A stretch of DNA of 64,000 nt, from NCBI GenBank assembly GCA_001599975.1, contig BCIO01000001.1:3076293-3140292 (forward strand), in the 5' to 3' direction. This document shows, one piece after another, positions 1 to 11,742 of the stretch. The notes below the pieces were generated by a model. The model was not told the origin of the DNA. It saw only the letters and a program-made list of their open reading frames with translations, and made no database searches. Both the position numbers and the translations under genes were made by a program. Each line of letters opens with the position of its first letter. Position 1 is the first letter of the stretch. The stretch is from Cystobasidiopsis lactophilus (lineage: Eukaryota > Basidiomycota > Agaricostilbomycetes > Agaricostilbales > Chionosphaeraceae).

Positions 1-956
1 TTTGGAGTGAGGCTGGCGAAACATTGGTTGGCGGCGGAGTGTCAGCCCAAGGCTGGTCGGCGCCCGTCGTTGGGGCTGCCGGAATCCAGCCTAGCGAGAC
101 TGTTTGAAAGCCCGTTCCTCCCAGCAGTGAGACCTGGATTTCTGAGGCGCCCGAAGCCACCTTTCGTCGTCCAAAAATCGTCAGATGGATTCGCATGGCT
201 CCCTCTCTGAGAGCGTTGGCTTACCCACGGCCAGCTCAATGGGATTGAAGCTCCGTAGTAGGTCAGCGGGTATTGAACGACGCCTGCTCCCGTACCTTGT
301 TAGCTTGGGATGCAAACAACAAAACCTGAGGCTAACCTGTTGTGAGGGAGCCCTGCTCGTTCCAAAAGGTCGTGTAGGAAAGCCAGATGGGAAGGGACGG
401 CAATCCTGGGCTCTCATCTGCCCAGGCCTTTGCCATCTCGACCAAACGGATGCTTCAAGAAGGCGAGCGGCGGCGTCACACGCCAAAAACAACAACGAGC
501 ATAGACCGAAAGCTCCTTAGGCTCTTTGGTGCAAGATTGGCGAGACTCTGAAAGTTCGGGTTGGGACACGATTCAGCAGCGAGGTCCTGAGCAGCAGCAG
601 CTGTTGGTGGACGAGAAAAGGAGCCTCAGGAGGCAAGGGGGCAGTCAACCATGGAGGGCACGGGCCACATGCACCGCACAGGAGGCTTCAGAATCAGTTG
701 ACCTTCAGCCCCCGATTGCACACTAATCGAGGCAAGGTGGTCGGGGCTATGAACATCGGTTTCGAGCAATGCAAAGGATGGAGGATGGCACAAGAGAGCA
801 TTTTGGACGAGAGGGAGCAAACTATATATTTTGTGTGGCGCGGCCAATCTAGTAGGCCAGCCAATCGCGGAAGGCATGCGGGCCGCCATGCATCCATGCA
901 GTAGCCCTAGAAATAATAGAGAGTTAATAGCGAAGTACGGGGACGAAGGAGAGTTC
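1..956. other. No supported gene
   Basis: I see no open frame here with recognisable family motifs on either strand. The short frames present have arginine/serine-rich composition typical of non-coding frames. The stretch lies beyond the 3' end of the carboxypeptidase gene and may hold its 3' UTR plus part of an unrecognised neighbour. Confidence 0.5.
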
Positions 957-2821
957 TTACATGGCGAGAGCCTGACGAGGTCGGTCCTGTTGATGCATTT
1001 CCGATTAGCCAAGTGAGGATCAGAGGCAGAGAATACACCTAAAAATGGAACGAAATGTCCAGAATTAGCCACCTGAGGTCAGGAAAGTGTTTGTGAGACC
1101 AGGTAAGGGCAAGCGGAAGGCAAAAGGCCACCCACCGTCGCAAACGTCAAGTTGCCGTAGTTTCGGTACAGTCCCGCTTGATCTGAGTTCTGAGGAGCCT
1201 TCCAAGGAAGCAGTGGCTGCTCTCGGAAGTGCTTGCTGTCGGCCCATTCAAGGCGGAATGTCCATTGTTCGTTGCCGATGGCGTTGCTGGCGAGAACGCG
1301 GGTCAGTTTGTGGCTTCTGCTCTACGCATTTCAATGCTCACCAACTGTTGGAAATTAATCAGCAACCGAGAAACAGGAAATAAGAAGAGAAAGCAGCCTA
1401 CATAAAATCCCGGTCGCCACTGTAGAAGAGCGTGCGAATGCCGTTGTTCAACAAGTTGGCCACGTGAGGGTAAGTTGGTTTGGCACTGTATAGCCACAGT
1501 CAAAATGGTAACAAATGAGCGAGAAGTAACTGCGACAAACCCGTCGCCAGTCTTGGAAAATGCCTTGCCGACCGCGTCGCTGCATCCGATGAACTCCCTC
1601 ACGCCACCGTTCGGCTCCTTGTCCACACCTAATTGATGCCTAACGTCCTCGCGGTTCAAAAATTCGTGAATCTCCGCCTCTTCGGCGTAGTCGCCGCGTT
1701 TGGCCATGTCGTATGCATTCCGGCCGGTGGCGTAGAAGGGATCGGCCTGGGTCTTCTCGCAAAACTTGTTGGCTTGGATGCAGGTGGCCGTATCAGAAAC
1801 GTCAGCTGCACAGGCTTCAGAGAGTTCGATGCAGCGGGGCAAGTCCAGGAGCATCTGGCGGCAGGCCGTGTGGTTGACAAAGGGACCATAGCCAGAGACC
1901 GAGCTGCACACAGTGGGAAAGTAGCTGGCATATTGTATGGCAGGGTGGGTGAAACCGTTGCCGACGAAAATGGACTCGAGGTTGATTTTGCGGCTGACCG
2001 ACGCATTTTGGTTTTGGTGGACGATGTAGTCGGCGAAAGTGGGGATGTATCGGCCTGCAAACGATTCACCCGCCATGTGGAAGCTGGAGCTGCCAAACTT
2101 GCGGTTGAACGCTTCGAAGAAGATGGAGAGGAAGGCGTGCACATCGACGGCCGCTTCCTCTGTAGTGCCGATAGAAATGCCTTCTTCGGCGTAAGAGTAG
2201 CCCACACCAACGGGTTGGTCCAAGAAGATCAGGGTGGCGTTGGAGTTCCAGCCATACGGGTTATAGACCAGCTCGACTTCGGAAGTGTTGGACGCCCGGA
2301 AGGCATTGCAAGGGCCCATCTCCATGAGCATGCCGGTGAACGAGCTGCATCCAGGGCCACCGTTGAGCCTAGAAGGAACCAGCACAATGTGAGCACACTG
2401 GCCGGCCGTTTGCCAGAATCAAAGAGCGGCTCTCACCACATGGCAACTGGGTCAGTCTCTGGGCTGTTGCGCGACTCGTAAGAGTGGAAATAGAAATGGC
2501 GGCCCGAAGGAGTATCCAAATAGCCAGAGTATTGCTTCACCGCTGCCCGCATTGAAAAAAGTGCACGATGAGCCGTTTGAGTCTGAGATAGGCAATTCTG
2601 CGAGCAGTCTGACCTGGGTCGCACAGCTTGGGCTGGCGGATTCGAAGCTGGTGGCCTGGAAAGCCAGCATGGGCAACATGGAATTCAAAGGACGAGTCCC
2701 TCGGGCTGTCGACGCGGAGCAAATTCGTGCTGGCGAGATGAAAAGCTGGAGAAGGGTCGCTAGCTTTGAGTGGGATTTGGGCAGCCGTCACGGCAGTAGC
2801 CAAAAGAGGGAGCCAAAACAT
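957..2821 (-). CDS. Serine carboxypeptidase (carboxypeptidase Y-like, S10)
   Basis: Peptidase family S10 enzyme, which removes C-terminal residues in the vacuole or outside the cell. The ATG at 2821 opens a hydrophobic signal peptide (MFWLPLLATAVTAA). The next conserved blocks are KLCDP, then VKQYSGYLD after an intron, and the oxyanion block NGGPGCSS. The nucleophile motif GESFAGRY lies near 2047-2073. The catalytic Asp region (LFYSGDRDFM) is near 1405-1440 and the His motif (ANSGHFVPF) near 1050-1080. About six introns split the gene. The last coding block appears to be DRPRQALAM before a stop at 957-959, matching the family's DQPxxAL end, but the phase of that final junction did not close cleanly, so the C-terminus is uncertain. 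A TTG 54 nt upstream of the ATG also reads in frame, but I prefer the ATG because it starts the signal peptide. Divergent from the MutY gene. Confidence 0.88.
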
Positions 2822-3134
2822 TTTTGGGACACTATTCAGGCTGCTGCTGAAGGAAAGTGCTTTGCTGCTGGACAAACTTTTTTGAGTGGAGGCTGAGCGA
2901 AGACGGTTTGCCGTTTGCGTCCTCTTCTGGCCCCGGCGATCCCTTGTCCGTCAATCCTCTTCCAAAGCTAGCGAAAGGCCCACTTCAGGCCAAACGCGAA
3001 CGTCGTTCAGTCCTCAAACATTAGAAACAGTGGCAATAACTCCAATCGAGAGAGTCGTCCATTGAAGTGTAGAGAGAACGCGATTCTTCTCAGATGCACG
3101 CTGCCGGTCATCAATAGCCATCAAAGTGCGCGTA
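2822..3134. other. Divergent intergenic region
   Basis: This 313-nt gap separates the starts of the carboxypeptidase (-) and MutY (+) genes, so it must hold both promoters. I could not pick out a distinct TATA box or operator. Confidence 0.5.
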
Positions 3135-5011
3135 ATGGAGGGCAGAAAGGCCTTGCTCAAAGCTGCCCTCGCCTCTGGAGGGGTCCACGATGCACGCCTG
3201 CATGCCGCATACGCCCTCGATGAAGCTCTGCTCCCTTGGTATGACGCGCACAAGGCGAAACGCGAAATGCCCTGGCGTGTGCATATGTCGCCGGAGGAGC
3301 TGGCAGCCTCCTCGCCCGAACAAAAAGCACAGCGAGCGTGTCAGTGACTTCCCTTTTCATCTGGCAGCGCGCACTTATGCTGACTGCTGTTGCCTCACAG
3401 ACGAAGTTTGGGTCAGCGAAATCATGGCCCAGCAAACCCAAGCTGCTACCGCCAAACCTTACTTCGAGAAGTGGATCGCAGCCTATCCGACAGTCGCAGA
3501 TCTGGCAAAGGCCGATCTGGACTCGGTTCGTGCTCTTTGGAAAGGTCTTGGCTACTACTCCAGAGCTACTCGGCTCTTACAAGGGGCGCAAACCATCATG
3601 AGCAAGAAGAAGGGCCGGGTGCCCAGCGACCCAAAGGTGCTCGAGAAAGACATTGCAGGGATCGGCCCCTATACGGCTGGCGCGATATGCTCCATTGCTT
3701 ACGGAGTCCGAGTGCCGGCGGTCGATGGGAATGTGCGTGTCCGACATCGTTTTCGTGAACACCAAAGACTCACCGAAATCTCACTTTTGGCCACTCAGGT
3801 TCAGCGGGTCTACTCTCGCGTCTTTGCGATTCACGCCAACCCGGCCGCCAAGGCAACCGTAAATCACTTGCAAGAGCTGGCCGAGGAGTTGGTGCCTGCT
3901 CACAGGCCGGGCGATTACAACGTGGGTCTGCGGAGCTTTATCATAGTGTGCTGATGCTGAACCATCGACCGAGCAGCAAGCGTTCGTTCTCGCTTCTACA
4001 AGGCCGGAGTGATCGTCTAAATAGTTCCAGGTTTCCAGTTTGATGGATCTTGGTTTTATGGTTTGCACGCCCAAGCAACCAAAGTGCAAGGAGTGCCCTT
4101 TGGAATCGAGCTGCCTAGCGCGGGCTCAGGTCAGTTCACCTTTTTGGCGAGGCTGTGATGATACTGAAAGTGAACCCCAGTTTTTGATGAAGACACCACT
4201 CAAGGACGTGGAAGATCTTGCTTCAAAACCACCCAAGAAGCCATGCACAGTCTGCGACCCAATGGAGCGCGTGCCCGGGCCTATCGAGGCTACTCGCTAT
4301 CCCATGAGCAAACCAAAGAAGAAGGCACGGGAAGAAGAGACGGCCGTCTGTATTCTGGAGTGCAGGGTGGCAGGCCAGTCCGAAGCCGTTTATTTGGTCA
4401 ACAAGCGCGACGAGAAGGGCTTGCTGGCCGGCCTGCCCGAGTTCCCCAGTTGCACACTTCCCGAGTCGTGTGATTCCGCCTTTAAAGAGCGCTTGGCGGC
4501 CTTAGACGATCTCCTGGCAGAGCTATTGGCCATCAAAAAGTTCAATCTCGCCAAACGTCTGCCCTCCTCCGACACCTTCTCCATCAAAGCGGTGCAAGAG
4601 CTTCCCATGCTCAACCACAAATTCTCCCACATCTCCATGGACTACCTTCCCGTTCACGCCGTTATCGAAGTCGCCTCCCTACCCGATCTGTCGAGGAAGA
4701 CTTCGAGGTGGTTGACGGCGGACGAGATCAAGGACTTGAACACCCCCACAGCCATGAAGAAGATCTGGGAGGCCCATCACTCAGGCATTCCCACTGCGAA
4801 GAAAGTGGCAAAGAAGCGCAAGCAGCAAGAGCCGCCCGCGTCCAGAGCCATCTCCAGTTTCTTCGCCAAGTCCTCGCAGCCGGCTTCGACCTCCAAAACG
4901 CCCATTTCGATCGAAGAGGAGGCCATGGATGAGGAGGAGGAGCAGATAGAGGTCGTCTCTAGTCCCAGGAAGAAACGGCGGATCGCAGCTTCCTCGGACG
5001 AGGAGGACTGA
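3135..5011 (+). CDS. MYH1: A/G-specific adenine DNA glycosylase (MutY/MYH)
   Basis: Base-excision repair glycosylase that removes adenine mispaired with 8-oxoguanine, in nucleus and probably mitochondria. Seen in order: an entry helix (PWRVHMSPEE); the SEIMAQQTQ motif with the catalytic Glu; the helix-hairpin-helix GIGPYTAGAI; VPAVDGN with the catalytic Asp, followed after an intron by RVYSR; and a 4Fe-4S cluster CTPKQPKCKECPLESSC with C-x6-C-x2-C-x5-C spacing. A NUDIX-like 8-oxoG recognition domain follows (EEETAVCILE to about KIWEAHHSG). The tail is lysine-rich and acidic and contains SRAISSFF (4841-4864), resembling a PCNA-interacting box. Clear introns fall after QKAQRA, after AVDGN and after GDYN. 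An optional one may lie around 4130-4180, where the frame is also open. The ATG at 3135 is the first that gives the conserved N-terminus. Convergent with the next gene (92 nt apart). Confidence 0.95.
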
Positions 5012-5103
5012 TGGCAAGCGTACCATGCTCACCGGGGAGCCGTCAAATATTACACGCCTTCAGAAGGGCCGCATCGTCCGAAAATTACAGAGAGCCCCAG
5101 AAC

Positions 5104-7024
5104 CTAACGCCTTGGTTTGACCGGTGACAATTCGAGAGGGATAGCCTGGTCGCCATGGCCACCGCCGGCTCCCCAATGCGCCTTCATTTGATCTGCCGTC
5201 TTCTTTGGCCCCAATTTGACCTTCTGCTTCTTCTTCTTGCTGTTGTTGTTGGCTTCAAACGAGGCGTCATCGTCATCTTCATCCCCCTGTTCCTCTGCCT
5301 TGCGCTTCTTCGACTTGGTCTGCGGTGCAGCCTTCTTCGCAGCAGGAGCAGCTTTGGAGGAAGAAGGCTTTTTCGAGCGAGAAGCAGAGAGGGCGGTCGC
5401 CAGCTGCTCTTGGTCCGTGTCGGCAGCATCATCCAGGTCGTCCAGGTCCATCAGCACTTGAGCATCTTCAGAGAGGTTGCCGTCGCCCTCGGGAGCACGG
5501 GGGTGGGAGATGACAGGCCGCAGGATGAGCACAGAGTCATTGCCGGGCTGGTCCGAAGCTGGGGCTGAGGATGGGTCAGGCGGTGCGGTCGCCTTTGCTT
5601 TGCCCTTGGTTTTGGAGGGCGCAGCCTTGGCTTTGGTGCGAGCGTCTGCGGCTTCCTCGTCCACTTCGCTGGAATCTTGCTCATCTCTGCTGACGTTCTT
5701 GGTAACAGCGGCTCGTCCTCGCTTGGTCTTGCCTTGCGTGGCGGGCTCGGGGGAATTCTCCTTGGATGCCAGCACCTTTGCCGCCTTGGGCTTTGGGCCC
5801 GGCTTCTTGCTTGGGGCTTTCGTCTTGGTGCCCGCCCTTTTGGACGTGGCCGTCCGCTTAGGGTCTTCCTCGCCTTCATCCGACGACGAGCCCGACACGT
5901 CCACTGTGACGGGCGTGGCTGCTGCGGCGCGCGTGGCTGCTGCGGATGCCTTCTTCTTGGGTTGTTCAGAGGCGTCGGGGGAGGAAGGCGGAGATAGAAG
6001 CGCTTCGTCGGCATTGAACTTGGCCATGGCCTTCAGCTCTGCATCGGCTCTGATGCGGTCGGAGGGTTTCGTCTTCAGAAGAAGAGAGGGCTTGGCAGCA
6101 GGAGGGGCTTTCGAAGTTGAGGCCGAAGGCTTGGCAGCGACTTGCAGCTCGAAGGACTGATTGGCCACGTTTGAGGGTCGCCCCGAAGTGGCTTTGGCCG
6201 TTGACGGTCCTGCGGCGGCACCGACGTCTCGACTAGAGGCGGGCAAGCCCAGAGCACGACGCCGACCTTGGGTGGCGGCTGGGTTGCCTTTGGCAGGAGG
6301 TGACGGGAGCGGCTCCAGGTCTGAGGGAGTCGAACTTTCTTCATCTTCAGCTTGCTTCGTCTTCTAGATCAATTGAGCCATCGGAGTCGTAAGTGGCAAG
6401 CAAAAGCACGAACAAGCTCCTTCTTCATCGCAATCTTGAGAGCATCATTCTCTTTCGTGATGTCCTTGACCTTTTTCTCCCATTCGCCCTCCGACCTCTT
6501 AGCTTGCTTGACATCGGTCTTGGCTTGCTTGAGTTCGGCGTCCAGGCCCTTGATTTGCTCGGTCAAGCTATCGATTGAGGCAGCCTGGTCCGCCAACCGG
6601 TCCTGGAGCTCCTTCTCCCGTTTGGCGACATTGCCCTGGATCACTCCGAGCCGTTTCTCGAGACCCTGCTGGTTTTCGAGGACGCCCTTGACGTCGGCGA
6701 GCTCCTCTTGGAGGCTGGCGACTTGACGTTTCAGCTGGTCGTTCTCCGCCTGCGCTCTCTCTGCCCCGGTCAGCGCTGTCGATCCAGGCGTGCAGGCAGG
6801 CAGACTGCTCGCACCTTGGAGTCGTGGGCGCTCCCCTCGGCAGCCTCTTTGGCGTTCGTGCACAGGTCCTTCTCTAGCCGGGCGAAGATGGCAGCCTGGT
6901 TGGTCTCCCGCGTCAACTCCCACCGCTTGCGCTCCAGCTGGTATGCCGCCTCGGCCTCGACGTTCTCCACATCAGCTTGTCGGCTCGCGAGCGACGAGCT
7001 CAGCAACACGCCGACTTCGGTCAT
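5104..7024 (-). CDS. Coiled-coil protein with long disordered basic tail
   Basis: I do not recognise a named family. The ATG at 7024 starts a helical segment (MTEVGVLLSSSLASRQADV), followed by a strong coiled coil rich in Glu, Lys, Gln and Leu (about 6770-6420, for example LKRQVASLQEELADVKGV). After an intron near 6366-6413, a disordered segment of about 420 residues is rich in Lys, Ala, Pro, Ser and Asp/Glu. It carries many basic patches (SKKKKQKVKLGPKK, PKSKKRKAEE-like) that look like nuclear localisation signals, and acidic stretches. The end is LELSPVKPRR, where SPVK is a minimal CDK-type site. The first intron (around 6775-6815) could not be phased with certainty. Composition suggests a nuclear or chromatin/spindle role, but that is inference only. 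Tandem with the MAPKK gene upstream. Confidence 0.65.
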
Positions 7025-7262
7025 TTGGTGGTGCCAAAACAAAACAACTAGGCTCAGCTTGCTGTCTCTCCAAAGAAGCGAAGCGGCAGCCAATGATGGG
7101 CAAGCCAAAGTCAAGATTCCACCATCTGTACAAGTCCCGACCTTCCCAACTGCCCGAGAACCCAAGCGAGCACAAAATCGCCCAGCGCACGGCAGGCATC
7201 ACAACTTGGGCAAAAAAGTGGCGACAGATCAGCCCCTAGAATTGTCCTTAGTGGTTGCTCCC

Positions 7263-9114
7263 TCAGAGAGCCGTCTGAGTAAGGCGCGAATGAAGTCAGT
7301 CCAGAGCCTTTCCGAATCAAAGTTCCAACTCACCGCCCAGCCCTCCAAGTCGACTTTGGCATTGTCTGAGTTGACGAACCACGCGTACTTCTGAATCGTT
7401 TACCAGGAAAGTGTGAGAGGCAAGACACAATGTCGAGCGAGCGAGCACGCACCAGGAGCTCCTTGGGCGTTGGCCGCTTGGTCACGTCTTTCTCCAGGCA
7501 CGAATCCACGAACACGTTGACCTCCCGCGCCCACTTCCCCTCTGGCAGCTTTGGCGCCGGCTCGTTGACGACGTGCTGCAACAGCTCCAAGATGCTCATG
7601 CCTCCCAACCCTCCGCCGCCGCCCTGAGCCGACTTTTCCTTTTTCGGCTTCGAGCTCTTCTTCGGCTTCGCAGCAGAGGTGGAGGAAAGGTGGCCCGCCG
7701 AGGTCATAACCATTGACCGGCGCTCTGCTCGTTGGGCGTCCGCCCGAGCAATGACCGAGTTCCTTGCGGAAGGCCGGACGGGTGAGAGGGTGGGCTCTTC
7801 GTCCTCGTTCTCTGAGGCCGACTCGTCGTCTTCGGAAGAGAAAGGAAATCGCCCTAGCGCCAGCTCGATGAGGGTGATGCCCAAGGACCAGACGTCGGAT
7901 TTGACGGTGTAGGCTGCGCCTTGGATCCGTTCCGGCTGCGGCGCGAGCATCGTGTGAGAATTGCTGGTGCTGCGAGCTTTGAGATTAGGGGGCTCACGCT
8001 CATGTAGGTCGACGTGCCAACGAAGGTGTCAGCGACCGAGTTGATGAGCTCGCCGGACACGCCAAAGTCGCAGATTTTGATTTGGCCTGCCGAGTTGACA
8101 AGCACGTTGGAAGGTTTGACGTCTGCCATGTCGCATAAATTACTTCATATGCGGTAATGGAAAGCGAAATAAAGAAGCCAACCACGGTGAATGATCCGGT
8201 GAACATCGTAAAGGTAGGTCAGGCCAGAAACGACGGCAACGGCAATCTTGCCTAGCACTGGTTCCGGTATTGGCCCGGATTTCTTGTAAATGTTGTCCAA
8301 GGACCTGTGGGGAAAGAACGATGAGACAGCTTCTAAGCGTCTTGACTGGTTCACTCGCCCTTTGTCCATCATCTCCATGCACACTAGTTGAAGCCACTTT
8401 GAGGCGATTCCTTTGCGCAAACGAAAAGGGCTACTGACTGCAAATATGCGGGTCGCTAAGGTACGCGCCGTAGAAGGAGACGATGTACTTTGAGGACTGC
8501 GGGTGGGCTCCTTGTCAACGCCTCGCAATTTGAGGGCTTGAGAGTCGACACGTACGCAATCGTGCATGATTTGTAGTTCTCTCACAATCTGCTTCCTAAC
8601 AGACGGCTTGGCGTCGATATGAACAACCTGGAGGGGCGCGGACTTAAAGTGAGCCTGGCATTTCACGGACCCAAGAAATGGGGCAAGCAAGACGAACCTT
8701 GCGGGCCATGATGGCGCCTGTCGGGATGTGGCGGACCTTGCTGACGGTGCCGCCGTTGCCAGCGCCCAGTTCGTTGACCAGCTCGAGGTCCTCGGCGCGC
8801 AGGTCGAGCTTAAACTCGACGCCGAGCTCGAGCGTGCCTAGGTGCTCGCTCAGCCGGTGCTGATAGCCGCCCTTGCCGGCAGAGGAGGCAGAGGAAAAGG
8901 CAGAGCTGGGCACAGAGGGCGAGCTGGAGTCAGACCAGAGGGGCGTCGAGTCCGAGCTGGAGCCTGTCGACGTCGACGCATTGTTCTTGCTGTGGCCCTT
9001 GTTCACCGCGATGGCTCCTGGCGTGGGCTTGATCGCAGCGTCGCCAATCTGCAGGCCCTTGACGTTCCGGTTCTTCTTGGCCTTGGCCGTCAGAAGGCCC
9101 GAGCTGGTCGACAT
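7263..9114 (-). CDS. MAP kinase kinase, Ste7/Byr1/Fuz7 type
   Basis: Dual-specificity kinase of the pheromone/filamentation MAPK cascade. Seen: a Ser-rich N-terminus from the ATG at 9114; the Gly-rich loop ([12 protein letters not shown]); the conserved block [38 protein letters not shown]; the catalytic loop [12 protein letters not shown] across an intron; the DFG loop [19 protein letters not shown] with the Ser/Thr pair MAPKKKs phosphorylate; PERIQG; and [20 protein letters not shown]. These sequences match the Fuz7/Byr1 branch closely. Between RFPF and [17 protein letters not shown] sits an insert of about 85 residues, first acidic ([14 protein letters not shown]) and then Lys/Gly-rich; such inserts in MAPKKs are known docking sites for the upstream kinase. 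At least six short introns interrupt the gene. The end is read as LEGWA, an intron, then TAL and stop at 7263. Ignoring that intron gives a longer tail to about 7217. Confidence 0.92.
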
Positions 9115-9323
9115 GGATTCGATGGGATCTGGGGCAGCTCGATTCGAGCAGCGAGGCTGAGTGGCGCAAGAGAAGAGACCAGGCTCTGTGAAGGATCCAG
9201 AGGAGTCTGGTCGAATGGAGCAGAAGTTGGGCGCTCTACTGGCGTCCAGTACTACGGACGTCGTTTCAGGCAAAGAGAGGAAGACGGCCTGGTCTCCTGT
9301 CCTCGTATTCTTTCGTTCCAAGT

Positions 9324-11742
9324 CTACAATTGGGTTGTGTTCATGTACAATCTAAATGTAACAGCACCAACTGCTATCACCAGGCCAACCAGCAAGTACT
9401 GGAAAGGGGGAAGATCTAAAGCAGTCGGCGAGCGAAGGCGAAGTCGCTCCGCGTTCGACTTGTCGAGAACGCGTACTCTCACCCGGTGCTCGAAGCCCGG
9501 AGTAAGATTATCATGAGTATAAGCCAGTGTGTCGGTCTGAGGAGCTCAATCAGGCGCGTCCGTTGGCCGTTTGGAAGAGAACATCCTTACCTCGGCATGA
9601 TACTCTGCCGCTCCGTCAGAAACCTGGATGTCAATTCGACCGCCATAGAGGGAAGAAGGTAGAAAGATGAGGGTCGTGTTGGAAGAGAGGTCAGAAGCCA
9701 TAGCTTGTGGCGGGTTGGCAAACGTCAAGTCCCAAGCCAAGCTGAACAGGTCGAACTCGAAGGAAGGTTTGCAGCCGGCCAGGAGCCGGGGATAGGGTCT
9801 CTGTGCGGTGTCAGACCGAGAGTCTTCTAAACAGTAGACTTGAGACCCTCACGCATACGGCTTCGGCGCACCGAAGGGCGATCGTGCCGTCTGGCTTTTT
9901 GAAGGCAAAACTGAAGTCTTCGCCGACCCAACCGTCGCCCCAGTCCCCCGGAGAGCAATCGTCTTTCGCTTCGTTAGTAGGATTGTAGTTCCAGACAGCA
10001 AATCCAAGGCCGTGGCGGTCCATCGCGCTCAGCACGGAGTCTAACGAGCGCAGCTGCCATTTTAGTGACTTGTGCCGTCTTTGCGAACTGCTGGTCGAGA
10101 TGTGGAAAGGGGTGAGGTTGGTCTCGTAAGTGGTGCCAATCTCTGAGAAGAAGGATGGTCGGGTCGGGTGCTTCAGATTGCCGGTTTGATTCGCGTAGCT
10201 GTTGGGGCCAAGTCAGCTCATTCAAAAGCACTGCGGCGAGGCACCTACTTCTGTCGAGCTCCAAAGTGACCAAAGTGAATGTTGGTCAACGGATTACCTC
10301 CCTGTGCATGGGCTGCTCAGTTTCGAGGCTCTCGACGACGGGTGTGCGAAATATGAACCCACCCTCGAGAGGCTCTGCACGTTGAAGGTCACATTCCCAA
10401 AACTTCGGCTGAATAGGGTGTGAAGGTCGTAAAAATGAGGAGCGTAGATGGTGTTGGGCGGGAAGTCAGGGGGGAAAGACGGCGTGAACTCGTTGGGCAC
10501 AGCGCCTGCAAACACGAACAACGGCGGCTCTACGACGGCAGCTGAGAACCGCTTCAAGAAAGGAAACCAAAAGTCTTGGTAGAAGTCAACAGGCTCAGAT
10601 GTGGTCGGGTGGTGGGTGAAGTAGTTCGACCGAAGGACCATGGGCTGGCCCGTCTTCTTGTTCAATGTCCACACTCCATGCTTCCTCCAGAGGCATTCGC
10701 CGTCCGTCCAGACAGGTCTTTTGGGCGTGATGACCTCGTAGTGGTGCAGGCGCGTGGGCTCGGGCCACCATTTCTTGTAGACTGGCACGGATTGAGGCAA
10801 GCCTGCGCCCAAGGCCATACCCTGCAGGGCCGAGGGAAACTTCCAATACGCCAGGTCCGACATTTCGTCCCAGCAGTAGAAGGAGTGGAGTTCGATGAAA
10901 CCACGGTGTGGTTCATTCATCGGCTCGAAGCCGATCAACGCTTTGCAACCCTTCAACCGGGACGCTACTTTCGAGTAGGCGGCGATATAGCTGTTCTGCA
11001 AGAATGTTCGGATGTCTACCGTGGCATCAGGGGCAACCGACGGGAAGGCCAGCTTGGGCGAGGCGTGCTGAGAGACGGGGATTCGGAGGAGAGGCGCAAA
11101 GACGTCGCCGGCGAAAAAGAGCGTGAACATTGTGGCGCTGGCGAGCTTCTGATATCCGGATGGCCAGACTGCCGGTGGCGGGTCGGACGGAAGGAGGCTT
11201 TCGCTGTGGATGTGGGCCGCTGCCGCACCGTGCAACGCCGTGGGGTCGAACCCTGCTATTTCGAGTGTCCAGCCGGGAGCTCCGTCGCCACCGCTCAGTC
11301 GAGACCAAACATCCTCTGAGCGAAGGTAACTATTTAGTGATGTAGAGACTACGGGGAGAATGGGAAGCCCACGATGCGCGTCTATGATGCAGCACAGACC
11401 GTAATCTTCCATCATATCCACCAAATCTTGCAGATAGGAAAGATACTCCTCGTCATAAATGCCAGGTCCCGCATGCTCGAGGGCCTCCCAAGGCAAGACC
11501 AGCCGCACACAATTGAAACCAAGGCTCTTGAACCGGTTGAAATGCGAGGCAGCTTCGCTCAAGGGGAAGGGCAAGGCCGACGGCTTAGCAAAAGACACAT
11601 TTCTGTGTTCGTAGAAGGCAGACAGGTCGGCATGGTGAGAAGGCAAGCCATTGGGGAGTTTGAACGAGGCCAGGCTGCACCCCCTCAGGAGAATCCCGCG
11701 CCCAGACGAGGTCTCGACGAGCCGGTCGCCCACGACCTGCAT
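9324..11742 (-). CDS. GH5 subfamily 12 beta-glucosidase (ergosteryl-glucosidase-like), membrane-anchored
   Basis: Resembles fungal EGCrP2/Sgl1-type enzymes that cleave glucose from ergosteryl-glucoside, with endoglycoceramidase-like relatives. Seen: the N-terminal GRGILLRGCSLASFKLPNGLP; GFNCVRLVLPWEALEH; the acid/base motif GFEPMNEPHRGFI (about 10900-10940); YAPHFYDLHTLF; the likely nucleophile in FFSEIGTTYE (about 10130-10150); and WNYNPTNE...WGDGWVGEDFSF. A C-terminal beta-sandwich-like domain follows. After a last intron near 9545-9590, a tail ends in a hydrophobic segment (FQYLLVGLVIAVGAVTF) and a short polar end, so the enzyme is probably tail-anchored in a membrane. Introns include two near 10205-10375. 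The ATG at 11742 lies 99 nt from the ATG of the divergent L1-domain gene. The sterol-glucoside substrate is inferred from the family. Confidence 0.9.

Noticed and set aside
1633-2481. 282-codon plus-strand frame over the carboxypeptidase
   Set aside because: It is a shadow of the minus-strand gene, which carries GGPGCSS and GESFAGRY. The plus frame has no motif.
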